DNA of 64,000 nucleotides from Cellulophaga omnivescoria (GTDB lineage: Bacteria; Bacteroidota; Bacteroidia; Flavobacteriales; Flavobacteriaceae), in the NCBI RefSeq assembly GCF_001999725.1, contig NZ_MDDP01000034.1, positions 62,001 through 126,000 of the forward strand, written 5' to 3'. Position numbers and translations under genes: made by a program. Of the stretch, positions 1 through 9,072 are shown in pieces. The stretch's first letter is position 1; every line of letters begins with the position of its first letter. The notes under the pieces are model-generated. The model was not told the origin of the DNA. It saw nothing but the letters and a program-made list of their open reading frames with translations, and did no database searches.

Positions 1-1
1 G

Positions 2-640
2 TTAGATTTATCTTTGTTTGAAGAGGCTGGCTACAGCTATAACTATTGGTATAGCGCACAAAAAAAAGGCTACAGCGGTGTTGCTATTTTATCTAAAATA
101 GAACCAGATAATGTTACTTATGGCACAGGTATAGATTATATGGATTTTGAAGGCAGAAATATTAGAGCAGATTTTGGAGATATTTCTATTATGAGTATGT
201 ATCTACCATCTGGTACAAATTTGGCTAGACTAGATTTTAAACTAAAATATATGGATGACTTTCAGAAATATATTAATGAATTAAAAAAAGACAAACCTAA
301 TATTGTTGTATTAGGAGATTATAATATATGTCATGAAGCTATAGATATACATGATCCTGTACGTAATAAAAACGTATCTGGCTTTTTACCTGTAGAACGA
401 GAATGGATTGGAAATTTTATAAAAAGCGGTTTTATAGATAGTTTTAGATATTTTAACACAGAGCCACACAACTACTCTTGGTGGAGCTACAGAGCTAACG
501 CAAGAAACAATAATAAAGGTTGGCGATTGGATTACGGAATGGTTAGCAAAACCTTAGAAAACCGCCTTAAAAGAGCTGTTATATTAAAAGAAGCTAAGCA
601 TAGTGACCATTGCCCAATTTTAGTAGAACTAAAAAATTAA
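2..640 (+). CDS. xth: exodeoxyribonuclease III, 5'-truncated by window edge
   Basis: This is the C-terminal part of an exonuclease III/AP endonuclease, a Mg-dependent DNA-repair enzyme that cleaves at abasic sites and degrades duplex DNA 3' to 5'. The frame is open to the window edge and an internal TTG at 14 is not a real start, so the N-terminus with the first metal ligand is outside. Visible family motifs are GDYNICHEAIDIHDP, GFLPVERE, the SWWSYR block followed by KGWRLDY, and the C-terminal catalytic SDHCP. The aldose epimerase gene follows after 21 nt in the same direction, so the two may be co-transcribed. Family assignment is firm. Confidence 0.93.
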   Translation, partial: LDLSLFEEAGYSYNYWYSAQKKGYSGVAILSKIEPDNVTYGTGIDYMDFEGRNIRADFGDISIMSMYLPSGTNLARLDFKLKYMDDFQKYINELKKDKPNIVVLGDYNICHEAIDIHDPVRNKNVSGFLPVEREWIGNFIKSGFIDSFRYFNTEPHNYSWWSYRANARNNNKGWRLDYGMVSKTLENRLKRAVILKEAKHSDHCPILVELKN

Positions 641-661
641 ACATCCTAACCAATTATTAAA

Positions 662-1723
662 ATGGCACCACAACTCCTAAACCCAAAAGATTTTGAAGCC
701 TTAATTAATGGAAAAAGAGTAGCTCTTTATACCTTAAAAAATACTCAAGGTTCTATTGCTCAAATAACAAACTATGGTGGCACTTTAGCATCATTATGGG
801 TAAAAGACAAAAACAATGATTTTAAAGATGTTGTTTTAGGATATAAGTCTTTACACGAATACCAAACAAATCCTAATGCCTATTTTGGTAGTATTGTGGG
901 TAGATATGCTAACAGAATTGCAAAAGGTAAATTTACACTAGACAATAAAACCTACAATTTAGCTGTTAATAATGGAGAAAACCACTTACACGGTGGCACT
1001 ACTGGTTTTGACGCCGTTGTTTGGGATGCAAAACAACCTACAGAAGATACGCTAGAGCTAACTTACGTTTCTGCAGATATGGAGGAAGGTTACCCTGGTA
1101 ACTTAGCGGTTAAGGTACAATACCACCTAACAGAAAAAAATGCCATTAAAATAAAGTATTGGGCTATTACAGATAAAACAACAGTAGTAAACCTAACAAA
1201 CCATTCTTATTTTAATTTAAACGGAGAAGGCACTGGTGACATTTTAAACCACAAACTACAAATTAATGCATCTTCTTTTACAAGTATAGACAACACTTGT
1301 ATACCTACAGGAGAATTAACTCCTGTTAATGATACTCCACTAGATTTTAGAAAAGAAAAACCAATTGGTAGAGATATTGATGCTGATTATAAACAATTAA
1401 TTATTGGCAATGGTTATGACCATAATTTTGTTATTGACCAAAATACAACTCTAAACTTAGTGGCAACTGCTAAAGCACCTAGTACAGGTATTATTATGGA
1501 TGTATATACTACAGAGCCAGGTGTGCAATTATATACTGGTAACTTTATTAATGAAAATTTAGTTGGTAAGTCTGGAAAAAAATACCATCCTAGAGCAGCT
1601 TTTTGTTTAGAAACCCAGCATTATCCAGACAGCCCTAACAAGCCTCAGTTTCCTACTGTGGTATTGCATCCTAAAGAAGAATACCACAGCGTAACTTTAT
1701 ATAAATTTAGTACAGTAAAATAG
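662..1723 (+). CDS. galM: aldose 1-epimerase (galactose mutarotase)
   Basis: Interconverts alpha and beta anomers of galactose and other aldoses. The 353-residue length is normal for the family. Motifs are GRYANRIAKGKF, ENHLHGG (first histidine of the active site), LTNHSYFNL (catalytic His), GYDHNF and, near the C-terminus, the catalytic Glu in CLETQHYPDSP. No signal peptide is present, so it is cytoplasmic, unlike many Bacteroidota epimerases that are lipoproteins. It lies 21 nt after the exonuclease gene and ends one base short of the convergent SulP gene. No sugar-catabolic genes surround it, so its in vivo substrate is not indicated by context. Confidence 0.93.
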   Translation: MAPQLLNPKDFEALINGKRVALYTLKNTQGSIAQITNYGGTLASLWVKDKNNDFKDVVLGYKSLHEYQTNPNAYFGSIVGRYANRIAKGKFTLDNKTYNLAVNNGENHLHGGTTGFDAVVWDAKQPTEDTLELTYVSADMEEGYPGNLAVKVQYHLTEKNAIKIKYWAITDKTTVVNLTNHSYFNLNGEGTGDILNHKLQINASSFTSIDNTCIPTGELTPVNDTPLDFRKEKPIGRDIDADYKQLIIGNGYDHNFVIDQNTTLNLVATAKAPSTGIIMDVYTTEPGVQLYTGNFINENLVGKSGKKYHPRAAFCLETQHYPDSPNKPQFPTVVLHPKEEYHSVTLYKFSTVK

Positions 1724-1724
1724 T

Positions 1725-3293
1725 TTACTTATTAGCCACTACTTTGTACGTTGGGTCTTCCATTACATTCACATCAATTATGTCATCTGCATTAGATAAC
1801 AAACGTATGCAGTCTTTACTTAAATGACGTAGATGAACTTTTTTACCCACTTTGGCATAACGTTCTGTTATTTTATTTAGAGCCTCAATACCACTCATAT
1901 CAGTAACTCTACTTTCCTTAAAGTCTATAATAACTTCGTCTGGATCATCCTGCACATCAAACTTTTCATTAAACAGCGTTGTAGATCCAAAAAATAAAGG
2001 TCCGTATATTTCGTAATGTTTAACTCCGTTTTCATCAATATGCTTTCTGGCTCTAATTCTTTTGGCACTTTCCCAAGCAAATACCAATGCAGAAATTATT
2101 ACTCCTATTAAAACAGCTAACGCTAAATTGTGTAAAAACACGGTAATTAAGGTAACCAATATCATTACAAAAATATCTGGCTTAGGCATTCTTCGTAAAG
2201 CCTTAAAGCTAGCCCACTCAAAAGTACCTACAGAAACCATTACCATAACACCAACTAATGCAGCTATAGGCACAAGCTCTATTACCGGCGCACCAAACAA
2301 TATAATAACCAATATAGTTAACGCAGCAATTATACCAGATAATCTTGCTCTTGAACCTGCAGATAAGTTTACTAAAGTTTGTGCAATCATAGGGCAACCA
2401 CCCATACCGCCAAAAAAACCGTTTAATATGTTTGCCCCACCTTGAGCTACACACTCTCTATTACTGTTTCCTTTTGTTCCTGTAATTTCATCAACCAAGT
2501 TTAAAGTAAGTAAACCTTCTGTTAAACCAACAGCCGCCATTATTAATCCATAAGGTAAAATAATTTTAAAGGCTTCTAATGTAAACGGAATTGCTGGTAT
2601 ATGAAAAGAAGGTAATGTACCACTAAGCGACTTTAGTGGCTCTCCTGGTAATGTATCTTGATTTATAATATCTACAACTTGCTTTGTTTCTATATTAAAG
2701 AAATACACTACCAAAAACACAACAATAATACCTATTAATGATGCTGGAACAGCTTTTGTAAATTTGGGAACAAAAACAATTATTGCTATGGTAAACAATA
2801 CCAAACCTAGCATAGTATACAATGTTTCACCTGTTAACCAAACTGCAGCATCACCAACACCAATTTTAAATTGGTCCATTTGTGCCATAAAAATAATAAT
2901 AGCCAAACCGTTAACAAACCCAAACATTACTGGCTGTGGCACTAAACGAATAAATTTACCAAGCTTTAAAAAACCTATTATCATTTGTATAACACCTGCC
3001 AAAGCAACTGCCCCAAAAACGTATTCTAATCCGTGAGAATTCATTAAGGCCATAAGTACAACCACAGTTGCCCCAGCTCCACCAGAAATTAACCCTGGCC
3101 TTCCTCCAAATATGGCTGTAACCAAGCCCATAATAAAAGCACCATATAATCCTACTAGAGGTGAAAATCCTGCTAGAATTGCAAACATTAATGACTCTGG
3201 AATCATTGTCATTGCAACTGTTAATCCTGCTAAAATTTCATTCTTGTAGTCTACCTTCTGCTTAAAATCAAATAAATTTAAATACTTTTTCAT
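1725..3293 (-). CDS. SulP/SLC26-family anion transporter with STAS domain
   Basis: A 522-residue inner-membrane anion transporter (sulfate, bicarbonate or another anion; the substrate cannot be read from sequence). It begins with a short cytosolic stretch, then the SulP signature MTMIPESLMFAILAGFSPLVGLY, many hydrophobic segments to about residue 400, and a C-terminal cytosolic STAS domain (about 425-520) with the typical DFKESRVTDMSGIEAL. The NGFFGGMGGCPMIAQTLVN segment is also characteristic. It is convergent with galM with only one base between the stop codons. It is distantly related to the second SulP gene at 47.5 kb, which has a much longer central insertion. Confidence 0.88.
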   Translation of the reverse strand: MKKYLNLFDFKQKVDYKNEILAGLTVAMTMIPESLMFAILAGFSPLVGLYGAFIMGLVTAIFGGRPGLISGGAGATVVVLMALMNSHGLEYVFGAVALAGVIQMIIGFLKLGKFIRLVPQPVMFGFVNGLAIIIFMAQMDQFKIGVGDAAVWLTGETLYTMLGLVLFTIAIIVFVPKFTKAVPASLIGIIVVFLVVYFFNIETKQVVDIINQDTLPGEPLKSLSGTLPSFHIPAIPFTLEAFKIILPYGLIMAAVGLTEGLLTLNLVDEITGTKGNSNRECVAQGGANILNGFFGGMGGCPMIAQTLVNLSAGSRARLSGIIAALTILVIILFGAPVIELVPIAALVGVMVMVSVGTFEWASFKALRRMPKPDIFVMILVTLITVFLHNLALAVLIGVIISALVFAWESAKRIRARKHIDENGVKHYEIYGPLFFGSTTLFNEKFDVQDDPDEVIIDFKESRVTDMSGIEALNKITERYAKVGKKVHLRHLSKDCIRLLSNADDIIDVNVMEDPTYKVVANK

Positions 3294-3315
3294 TTTAGCT
3301 ATAAAATTAAGGGCG

Positions 3316-3323
3316 CAAAAGTA
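3316..3323 (-). promoter_or_regulatory. probable -7 box of the SulP gene
   Basis: Read on the minus strand this is TACTTTTG, an exact match to the flavobacterial TAnnTTTG -7 element, followed by GCGCCC, about 22 bases before the ATG. I see no clear -33 TTTG at the usual distance, so support is partial. Confidence 0.45.
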
Positions 3324-3420
3324 GTGTTTATTGGGCTCTTATAGAAATAAACTGTGTAAAACTAAAAAACACTTCTTTAATTAATAAAAATCTAACACAA
3401 CTCACTAACAAAACGTTTCT

Positions 3421-3428
3421 TAGCTTTG
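3421..3428 (+). promoter_or_regulatory. probable -7 box of mqo
   Basis: TAGCTTTG matches the TAnnTTTG -7 consensus and lies 19 bases before the mqo start codon. A convincing -33 TTTG is not visible. Confidence 0.4.
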
Positions 3429-3447
3429 TAGTAAACACATCTATATA

Positions 3448-4929
3448 ATGGCAAAACAAGACTTTACACTTATAGGAGCTGGTATAATGAGCGCAACGCT
3501 TGGCGTTTTATTAAAACAATTACTACCAGATGCAAAAATAGCTATTTATGAACGCTTAGATAAGGTTGGCGCAGAAAGCTCTGATGCTTGGAACAATGCA
3601 GGCACAGGACACTCTGCTTTTTGTGAATTAAACTACACACCAGAAAATGAACAAGGAGGCATAGATATTTCTAAAGCATTAAAAATTAGTGAGTCTTTTG
3701 AGGTATCTAAACAACTTTGGGCATACTTAGTAAAAAACAATTTATTACCTACAGAAGATCCTTTTATTAATGACATAGACCATATGAGTTTTGTATGGGG
3801 TGATGAAAACCTAAACTTTTTAAGAAAAAGACACAAAGCACTTACGGCATATCCTATTTTTAAAGATATGTTACATTCTGAAAATTATGATGAAATTAAA
3901 GAATGGGTACCCTTGATGATGACAGGCCGCAACAAAAACCAAACTATAGGAGCCACAAGAATGTCTATAGGTACAGACGTAAATTTTGGAGCTATAACCA
4001 GAGGTATGATTGCCTATTTACAGTCTTGTGATGGCGTAGAAGTGTTTTTAGGCCACCAAGTAGAAGATATAGATGACAAAAAAGATGGCACTTGGAAAAT
4101 AGAGGTTAAAGATTTACATACAGATAAAGAAAAAACCATAGAAAGTAATTTTGTGTTTATTGGTGCTGGTGGAGGTGCACTAAAATTATTAGAAAAATCT
4201 GATATACCAGAAGCAGATGGTTATGGTGGTTTTCCAGTAAGCGGACAATTTTTAAAATGTAACAACCAAGATGTTATTTTACAGCATGAAGCCAAAGTTT
4301 ATGGTATGGCAGAAGTTGGCGCACCACCAATGTCTGTTCCGCATTTAGATACTAGAATGTTAAATGGCGTACGCTCGTTACTTTTTGGTCCGTATGCTGG
4401 TTTTTCTACTAAGTTTTTAAAAAATGGTTCTTATTTTGATTTGCCATTGTCTATAGATGCTCATAATATTTTTCCTATGCTTAGGGCTGGTTTACACAAC
4501 ATATCATTAACCAAATACCTTATAGAGCAGGTGGTACAATCACCAGAAGAACGTTTTAAAGCTCTAGAAAAGTACTATCCAAATGCTAAAATTGAGGACT
4601 GGGAACTTATTACTGCTGGGCAAAGGGTACAAATTATAAAAAAAGACGCCAAAGAAGGTGGAGTGCTTAAATTTGGAACCGAAATTGTTACCAATAAAAA
4701 CAAAACGTTGGCTGCTTTGCTTGGCGCATCACCGGGTGCATCTACATCTGTATCTATTATGTTATCTGTATTAAACCAATGTTTTCCTATGCAAGTAAAA
4801 TCTAGAGCTTGGCAAAAAAAGCTAACAGAAATGATTCCGTCTTTAGGGCACTCACTAATTACAGATGAAAAACTTTGTAAAAGCACAAGAAATTATACTA
4901 CTAGTATTTTAAAATTAGAAGACCAATAA
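3448..4929 (+). CDS. mqo: malate:quinone oxidoreductase
   Basis: Membrane-associated FAD enzyme that oxidises malate to oxaloacetate and passes electrons to the quinone pool, replacing or complementing NAD-malate dehydrogenase in the TCA cycle. The N-terminal dinucleotide-binding motif is LIGAGIMSATLG at about residues 7-18, followed by the family block SSDAWNNAGTGHSAFCELNYTP. The C-terminal half contains LLGASPGASTSVSIML. The length of 493 residues fits full-length Mqo. It is transcribed alone, flanked by the divergent SulP gene upstream and a bidirectional terminator downstream. Confidence 0.95.
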   Translation: MAKQDFTLIGAGIMSATLGVLLKQLLPDAKIAIYERLDKVGAESSDAWNNAGTGHSAFCELNYTPENEQGGIDISKALKISESFEVSKQLWAYLVKNNLLPTEDPFINDIDHMSFVWGDENLNFLRKRHKALTAYPIFKDMLHSENYDEIKEWVPLMMTGRNKNQTIGATRMSIGTDVNFGAITRGMIAYLQSCDGVEVFLGHQVEDIDDKKDGTWKIEVKDLHTDKEKTIESNFVFIGAGGGALKLLEKSDIPEADGYGGFPVSGQFLKCNNQDVILQHEAKVYGMAEVGAPPMSVPHLDTRMLNGVRSLLFGPYAGFSTKFLKNGSYFDLPLSIDAHNIFPMLRAGLHNISLTKYLIEQVVQSPEERFKALEKYYPNAKIEDWELITAGQRVQIIKKDAKEGGVLKFGTEIVTNKNKTLAALLGASPGASTSVSIMLSVLNQCFPMQVKSRAWQKKLTEMIPSLGHSLITDEKLCKSTRNYTTSILKLEDQ

Positions 4930-4936
4930 ACATAAA

Positions 4937-4974
4937 AAAACCGCCTTAAACATACTACTGTTTAAGACGGTTTT
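4937..4974. terminator. bidirectional intrinsic terminator between mqo and a convergent lipoprotein gene
   Basis: A 16-base inverted repeat (AAAACCGCCTTAAACA and TGTTTAAGACGGTTTT) with a 6-base loop. Its single mismatch is C/A on the plus strand but a G-U wobble on the minus strand. A-run and T-run at the two ends allow termination in both directions between the convergent genes. Confidence 0.88.
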
Positions 4975-5003
4975 ACAACTAATAACCAACCTAAAAATTC
5001 TTT

Positions 5004-5924
5004 TTATTTTATACGCTGTCTCTTTACAGTTTTTATACCGTTAGTAGACTTTGTTCTTTTTTTATCTGAAGCAGATGCATCACCTTTTAAATATTGTATG
5101 TATCCTAATCCAGTAAATTCATAAACCGTGCCAGAATTTGGATGATACAATTCTATAGTACTATCATTAATTACATAAAGCTCAAAATAATCATCACCCA
5201 TAAAGTCATAATCCAACTCTAATAGCTTTAAAGTTTCATCTCCTTCCACATCAAAAACTTTATAATCACCTTCATAATCCCACTGTAAATTTCTTGGTCT
5301 GGTACCATTATTATCTATAGATGACCTAAAAACATCGGCATTACCATCTGTAAAAAATTGTAAAAAGTTTTCTGCATCAAATTCATTTATAGCTCCTTCT
5401 TGGCTTGTGTATGTTTTTTCCCAAACATCATATTCCTGTAAAAAGTATTTTAAATTATCATAAAATACGTAATCATAATCAAACGTGCTTTGCCTGTAAC
5501 CCCTTAAGTAGTATGATGTGTTTGTGCCAACATCTAATAGTTCTAGAGTATTGCTATTTACCACATATACCTCTAGTGGCCACCTACCATCTACACTATG
5601 GTTTACTCGTATACCATCATTAAAAACATCATAATTACCAACATCTACACCATAGCCGCCACCGGTTTTACCAATACCCACAATATTATTATTAGCATAC
5701 AAACGGCCATTATTAAATGTAATAGTAAATGCACGTTGTAAAAAAGGTACTTCGCCGTTTCCTTGTGTAGCATTAATATCTACATACCAAAGGTCATATT
5801 TGTGTATAGCGTGTTCTACAGAAAATCCTGGTTCTATAAAATCATCTTCTATTATTATTTCAGAATAGCATGATGAAACTAAGGTTCCCAATAACAATAA
5901 TCCTAATAGTAATTTTGTTCTCAT
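5004..5924 (-). CDS. lipoprotein with two related beta-rich domains, function unknown
   Basis: A 306-residue predicted lipoprotein: the signal peptide ends in the lipobox LVSSC at about residues 15-19. The mature protein is acidic and rich in Tyr, Asp and Asn and appears to contain two copies of a similar lipocalin-like domain. The first runs from YDLWYVDIN to LEVYVVNSNTLELL and TSYYLRGY (about 43-143). The second runs from YDVWEKTYT to FELYVINDSTIELY and VYEFTGLGY (about 164-278). The C-terminal tail is strongly basic (KKRTK, KRQRIK), an unusual contrast. It is monocistronic and convergent with mqo. I do not recognise a specific function. Confidence 0.8.
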   Translation of the reverse strand: MRTKLLLGLLLLGTLVSSCYSEIIIEDDFIEPGFSVEHAIHKYDLWYVDINATQGNGEVPFLQRAFTITFNNGRLYANNNIVGIGKTGGGYGVDVGNYDVFNDGIRVNHSVDGRWPLEVYVVNSNTLELLDVGTNTSYYLRGYRQSTFDYDYVFYDNLKYFLQEYDVWEKTYTSQEGAINEFDAENFLQFFTDGNADVFRSSIDNNGTRPRNLQWDYEGDYKVFDVEGDETLKLLELDYDFMGDDYFELYVINDSTIELYHPNSGTVYEFTGLGYIQYLKGDASASDKKRTKSTNGIKTVKRQRIK

Positions 5925-6150
5925 AATAAAAAATGTATTGGTTCTGCCAAGTATAAAACAAAGGGCGTGCCAAAAAACTCAATATATTTATTATCAGTAT
6001 TTTACATATTTAAATATGAACGTAATTATGCAATTTTTAATAGTTATTAAGTTTTGTAGTGGCAACAAACCGTTTGGTTACTGTATTTTAAAGTTTTATT
6101 AAATTGAAGCTATACAAGGGTTAATTTTCTACTTTCAATTAAATTTTATC

Positions 6151-6158
6151 TACTTTTG
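6151..6158 (+). promoter_or_regulatory. probable -7 box of gpsA
   Basis: TACTTTTG fits TAnnTTTG and sits 18 bases before the gpsA ATG; a -33 element is not clear. Confidence 0.4.
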
Positions 6159-6176
6159 ATTTTCTAAATATATTTT

Positions 6177-7178
6177 ATGAAGAATACTACAAAATTTGCT
6201 GTTTTGGGTGGTGGTAGCTGGGCTACTGCAATTGTAAAAATGCTTACAGAAAATGTGAGCACAGTAAATTGGTATATGCGCAACACAGATGCTATTGCAC
6301 ATATAAAAGAACACAGTCACAACCCTAATTATATAAGCGCAGTAGAATTTAACACACAACAATTAGAATTAACCGCAGATATTAACAAAGCTATTGCCAA
6401 TGCAGATGTTGTAATTTTTGCAATACCTTCTGCTTTTTTAGTTACAGAACTGCAAAAGTTAACAGTTTCTTTAGAAGGTAAAATTGTATTTTCTGCTATA
6501 AAAGGTATTGTACCAGAAACAGGATTAATTGTAGGTGAGCATTTTAATGAAACCTATAATATACCATTAGAAAATATTGGTGTTATTGCCGGTCCTTGCC
6601 ACGCAGAGGAAGTTGCTTTAGAGCGCTTGTCTTACTTAACTATTGCCTGCGCAGATGAGAAAAAAGCCAAATTGGTGGCTAAAAACTTAAGTAGCGATTA
6701 TATAAAGACAAAAACATCTGACGATATTATTGGTACCGAGTATGCTGCCGTGCTTAAAAACATTTACGCCATTGCTGCTGGTATGGCTCACGGTTTGGGC
6801 TACGGAGACAATTTTCAGAGTGTGCTTATGAGTAATGCTATTAGAGAAATGAAACGTTTTATTAAGCGTGTACACCATATGAAACGTAATATTAACAATT
6901 CTGCCTACCTTGGTGATTTGCTAGTTACTGGCTATTCTGTTTTTAGTAGAAACAGAATGTTTGGTAATATGATTGGCAAAGGATACACAGTTAAAAGTGC
7001 TATGATGGAAATGAGTATGGTTGCCGAAGGTTACTACGCTACTAAAAGTGCTCATTTAATTAACGAAAAACACAGTAAAAAGTCCAAAACTCCTATTATA
7101 GACGCAGTTTATGCTATTTTATACGATGGTAAAAATCCTAAAAAAGTATTTAATAACTTAACAGATAAACTAGACTAG
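6177..7178 (+). CDS. gpsA: NAD(P)-dependent glycerol-3-phosphate dehydrogenase
   Basis: Reduces dihydroxyacetone phosphate to sn-glycerol-3-phosphate, the backbone for phospholipids. The 333-residue length is standard. The N-terminal Rossmann motif is VLGGGSWATAIVKML (about 9-23), followed by AIPSAFL, FSAIKGI and the GPCHAEEVA block. The active-site region has EYAAVLKNIYAIAAGMAHGLGYGDN, with the catalytic Lys in AAVLKN. The C-terminal domain has LGDLLVTGYSVFSRNR. It is transcribed alone between a 250-bp upstream gap and a strong terminator. Confidence 0.95.
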   Translation: MKNTTKFAVLGGGSWATAIVKMLTENVSTVNWYMRNTDAIAHIKEHSHNPNYISAVEFNTQQLELTADINKAIANADVVIFAIPSAFLVTELQKLTVSLEGKIVFSAIKGIVPETGLIVGEHFNETYNIPLENIGVIAGPCHAEEVALERLSYLTIACADEKKAKLVAKNLSSDYIKTKTSDDIIGTEYAAVLKNIYAIAAGMAHGLGYGDNFQSVLMSNAIREMKRFIKRVHHMKRNINNSAYLGDLLVTGYSVFSRNRMFGNMIGKGYTVKSAMMEMSMVAEGYYATKSAHLINEKHSKKSKTPIIDAVYAILYDGKNPKKVFNNLTDKLD

Positions 7179-7198
7179 CTACAATGGCTAAATTTTAC

Positions 7199-7251
7199 AA
7201 AGCTTGTTTTTATAGTAATTCTATGCAATTGCTCTAAAAACAAGCTTTTTT
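7199..7251 (+). terminator. intrinsic terminator after gpsA
   Basis: A 14-base stem, AAAGCTTGTTTTTA (7199-7212) with TAAAAACAAGCTTT (7235-7248), is followed by further T residues. It lies 20 bases after the gpsA stop codon. Confidence 0.85.
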
Positions 7252-7377
7252 ATTTGTGTATTTCTAAAAACAACATAAATTGTAAGAAATTGATTCGGTT
7301 TTTTTATATCCAGTAGAAAAAAATAAAACAAGCCTATTAAATAAACCAATACAAATAACCAAACACCAACTAAATTT

Positions 7378-7965
7378 ATGAGAAAAGTAAAATCTGTGTT
7401 ATACAGAATAGTATTTATTATTGTATTCTCTTTACTAGCAAAATCTTGTGTTAGCGATTATATTTACGAAGGAGACAAAGATAAAATTGCGGAACGCCAA
7501 CAAATGTTAGATGAAAACACGTTTGTAATTGCAGACTTATCTAACGAGTATACAGAAACCACTTTGGCAAAAGTTGTAAAAATGTACAAGTTTAATTATA
7601 CTTTTACTTTAAATGGCCGCACTTATACAGATGAAATTTCTTTATCTACACTACCTAGTTTCCCTCAACTAAAACTTTACTATTTAAAAGAAAACCCTAA
7701 TATAGTTTCTGAAGATCCACAGGCAGATATTGATACTGAAAATAAAAAAGGGAAATCTGTTACAGACCTTATTGTTGGTATTGTATGGGGAATTCTAGCG
7801 CTACTTATGGTACTCTCGTTTTTTGGAGGAAAAAAAGAAACAGAACCCAAAGTTGTACAAGAAGCAAAAAAACCAATTGCTACTAATACAGATGTACGTT
7901 CTGCAGAACAAAAAGAACAAGACCGTAAGGCCAAAGAAGACCCTAGTAGATTTTTACCTAAATAA
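7378..7965 (+). CDS. small membrane protein of unknown function
   Basis: A 195-residue protein with an N-terminal hydrophobic segment (about 8-24) ending in AKSC, which could be either a lipobox-like cleavage site or a membrane anchor. A soluble extracytoplasmic middle follows, with KFNYTFTLNGRTYTDEISL (about 71-89), then a second membrane helix (about 127-149) and a charged C-terminal tail. A two-anchor layout around a small beta-rich domain resembles DUF3592-type proteins, but I would not assign it. It starts a run of small envelope genes on the plus strand. Confidence 0.72.
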   Translation: MRKVKSVLYRIVFIIVFSLLAKSCVSDYIYEGDKDKIAERQQMLDENTFVIADLSNEYTETTLAKVVKMYKFNYTFTLNGRTYTDEISLSTLPSFPQLKLYYLKENPNIVSEDPQADIDTENKKGKSVTDLIVGIVWGILALLMVLSFFGGKKETEPKVVQEAKKPIATNTDVRSAEQKEQDRKAKEDPSRFLPK

Positions 7966-8018
7966 AGTGGCTAATATTTTAAAGGATTGAAATAACATAG
8001 AAACAGTAACATAAAACT

Positions 8019-8435
8019 ATGGATCAGAAAATAAAAACATTAAAAATTATTCACTTAGCTATAACCTTTGGGATTGTTGCTATTTATTTTACTTTAGGAG
8101 ATATTACGGCCTTAAAAAGTTTTACTGTACCTGCTTTAGATGCGTCTTCAGTTGTATTTTTAGCATTACCATTAATTGCTGTTTTTGCTAGTAATTTTGT
8201 GTTTAAAAACACCCTAAAACAAGCTAAAAATATTAAAAACTTAGAAGACAAATTTGGTGTGTACCAAACTGCATCAATTATAAGATGGGCAATTTTAGAA
8301 GGTGCTGCTTTTATCATTCTATTTATAAAACCAGACTTTATGTTTTTTGGGCTTTTAATTATACTGTATATGGTATTTTTAAGTCCCACTTTAGATAAAA
8401 TGAAAAACGATTTTGAAAGTGTACGCATAAAATAA
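8019..8435 (+). CDS. four-helix integral membrane protein, unknown function
   Basis: A 138-residue protein with about four hydrophobic segments: residues 8-25, 44-61, 85-103 and 106-124. Short loops separate them, including the charged KNTLKQAKNIKNLEDKFG in the middle. No catalytic or binding motif is visible. The next gene, a lipoprotein, starts 12 nt after its stop, so the two are probably co-transcribed. Conserved small membrane proteins of this layout are common in Flavobacteriaceae and usually unannotated. Confidence 0.72.
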   Translation: MDQKIKTLKIIHLAITFGIVAIYFTLGDITALKSFTVPALDASSVVFLALPLIAVFASNFVFKNTLKQAKNIKNLEDKFGVYQTASIIRWAILEGAAFIILFIKPDFMFFGLLIILYMVFLSPTLDKMKNDFESVRIK

Positions 8436-8447
8436 TTTAAACTAAAT

Positions 8448-9029
8448 ATGAAAAAAACACTAACCATTACAGCCCTTATTTTACTAACTATTGTTGGTTG
8501 TAAAACAGAACAGGAACAAAAAGTGAGCAATTTATCTAACCTATACGCCGTAGATGGTTTTATAGATTTTCCGTTTACTATTACAAACACCAAAGAAGAT
8601 AAAGGCTATTACCAATACACTATTAAAGCTACTGTAGATAATGATACTATTGGTATGTTGGTTTCTTTAAAAAAGGATATTAAAGCAGGTTTTGTTAATG
8701 GTGAGCCAAAAAATATGTTTGTAGATAATGGTATTAAATTTACATCTATTGGCGAGCAAAGCAACAGATTATTAAGCTTTATGCGTAAAAAATATAATTT
8801 ACCTGCTAAAGACAATACGTTAAAACAAGAACAAATTTTTACTTGCGCTAATCTTAATCAAAATGCTGTAGATTACAAAAATGGCAGTAGCAGATTTAAA
8901 ATATTTTTAGAGGACGATGAAGAAAATGCCGAGCTTTTTGTAAACTTTAATTTTGCACAAAAAACCATAAACTTAAACGAAAAAGACAACTTGTACAGAC
9001 CACAGTTGGTACGCTTATTAAGTAAGTAA
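8448..9029 (+). CDS. lipoprotein, unknown function
   Basis: A 193-residue predicted lipoprotein with signal sequence MKKTLTITALILLTIVGC (lipobox IVGC, Cys18). The mature part has no motif I recognise. It contains predicted beta strands around FIDFPFTITNTKEDKGYYQYTI and ends in a basic LVRLLSK. It lies 12 nt downstream of the four-helix membrane protein and 43 nt upstream of the HipA-like gene, so it may belong to either unit. Confidence 0.72.
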   Translation: MKKTLTITALILLTIVGCKTEQEQKVSNLSNLYAVDGFIDFPFTITNTKEDKGYYQYTIKATVDNDTIGMLVSLKKDIKAGFVNGEPKNMFVDNGIKFTSIGEQSNRLLSFMRKKYNLPAKDNTLKQEQIFTCANLNQNAVDYKNGSSRFKIFLEDDEENAELFVNFNFAQKTINLNEKDNLYRPQLVRLLSK

Positions 9030-9072
9030 TTAATATACTACATAACTTTTAAATTTTAGTACCTTAGAGTTT

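Noticed and set aside
8084-8593. 169-codon minus-strand frame across two small envelope genes
   Set aside because: Both plus-strand genes have better features (membrane helices, lipobox) and consistent spacing.
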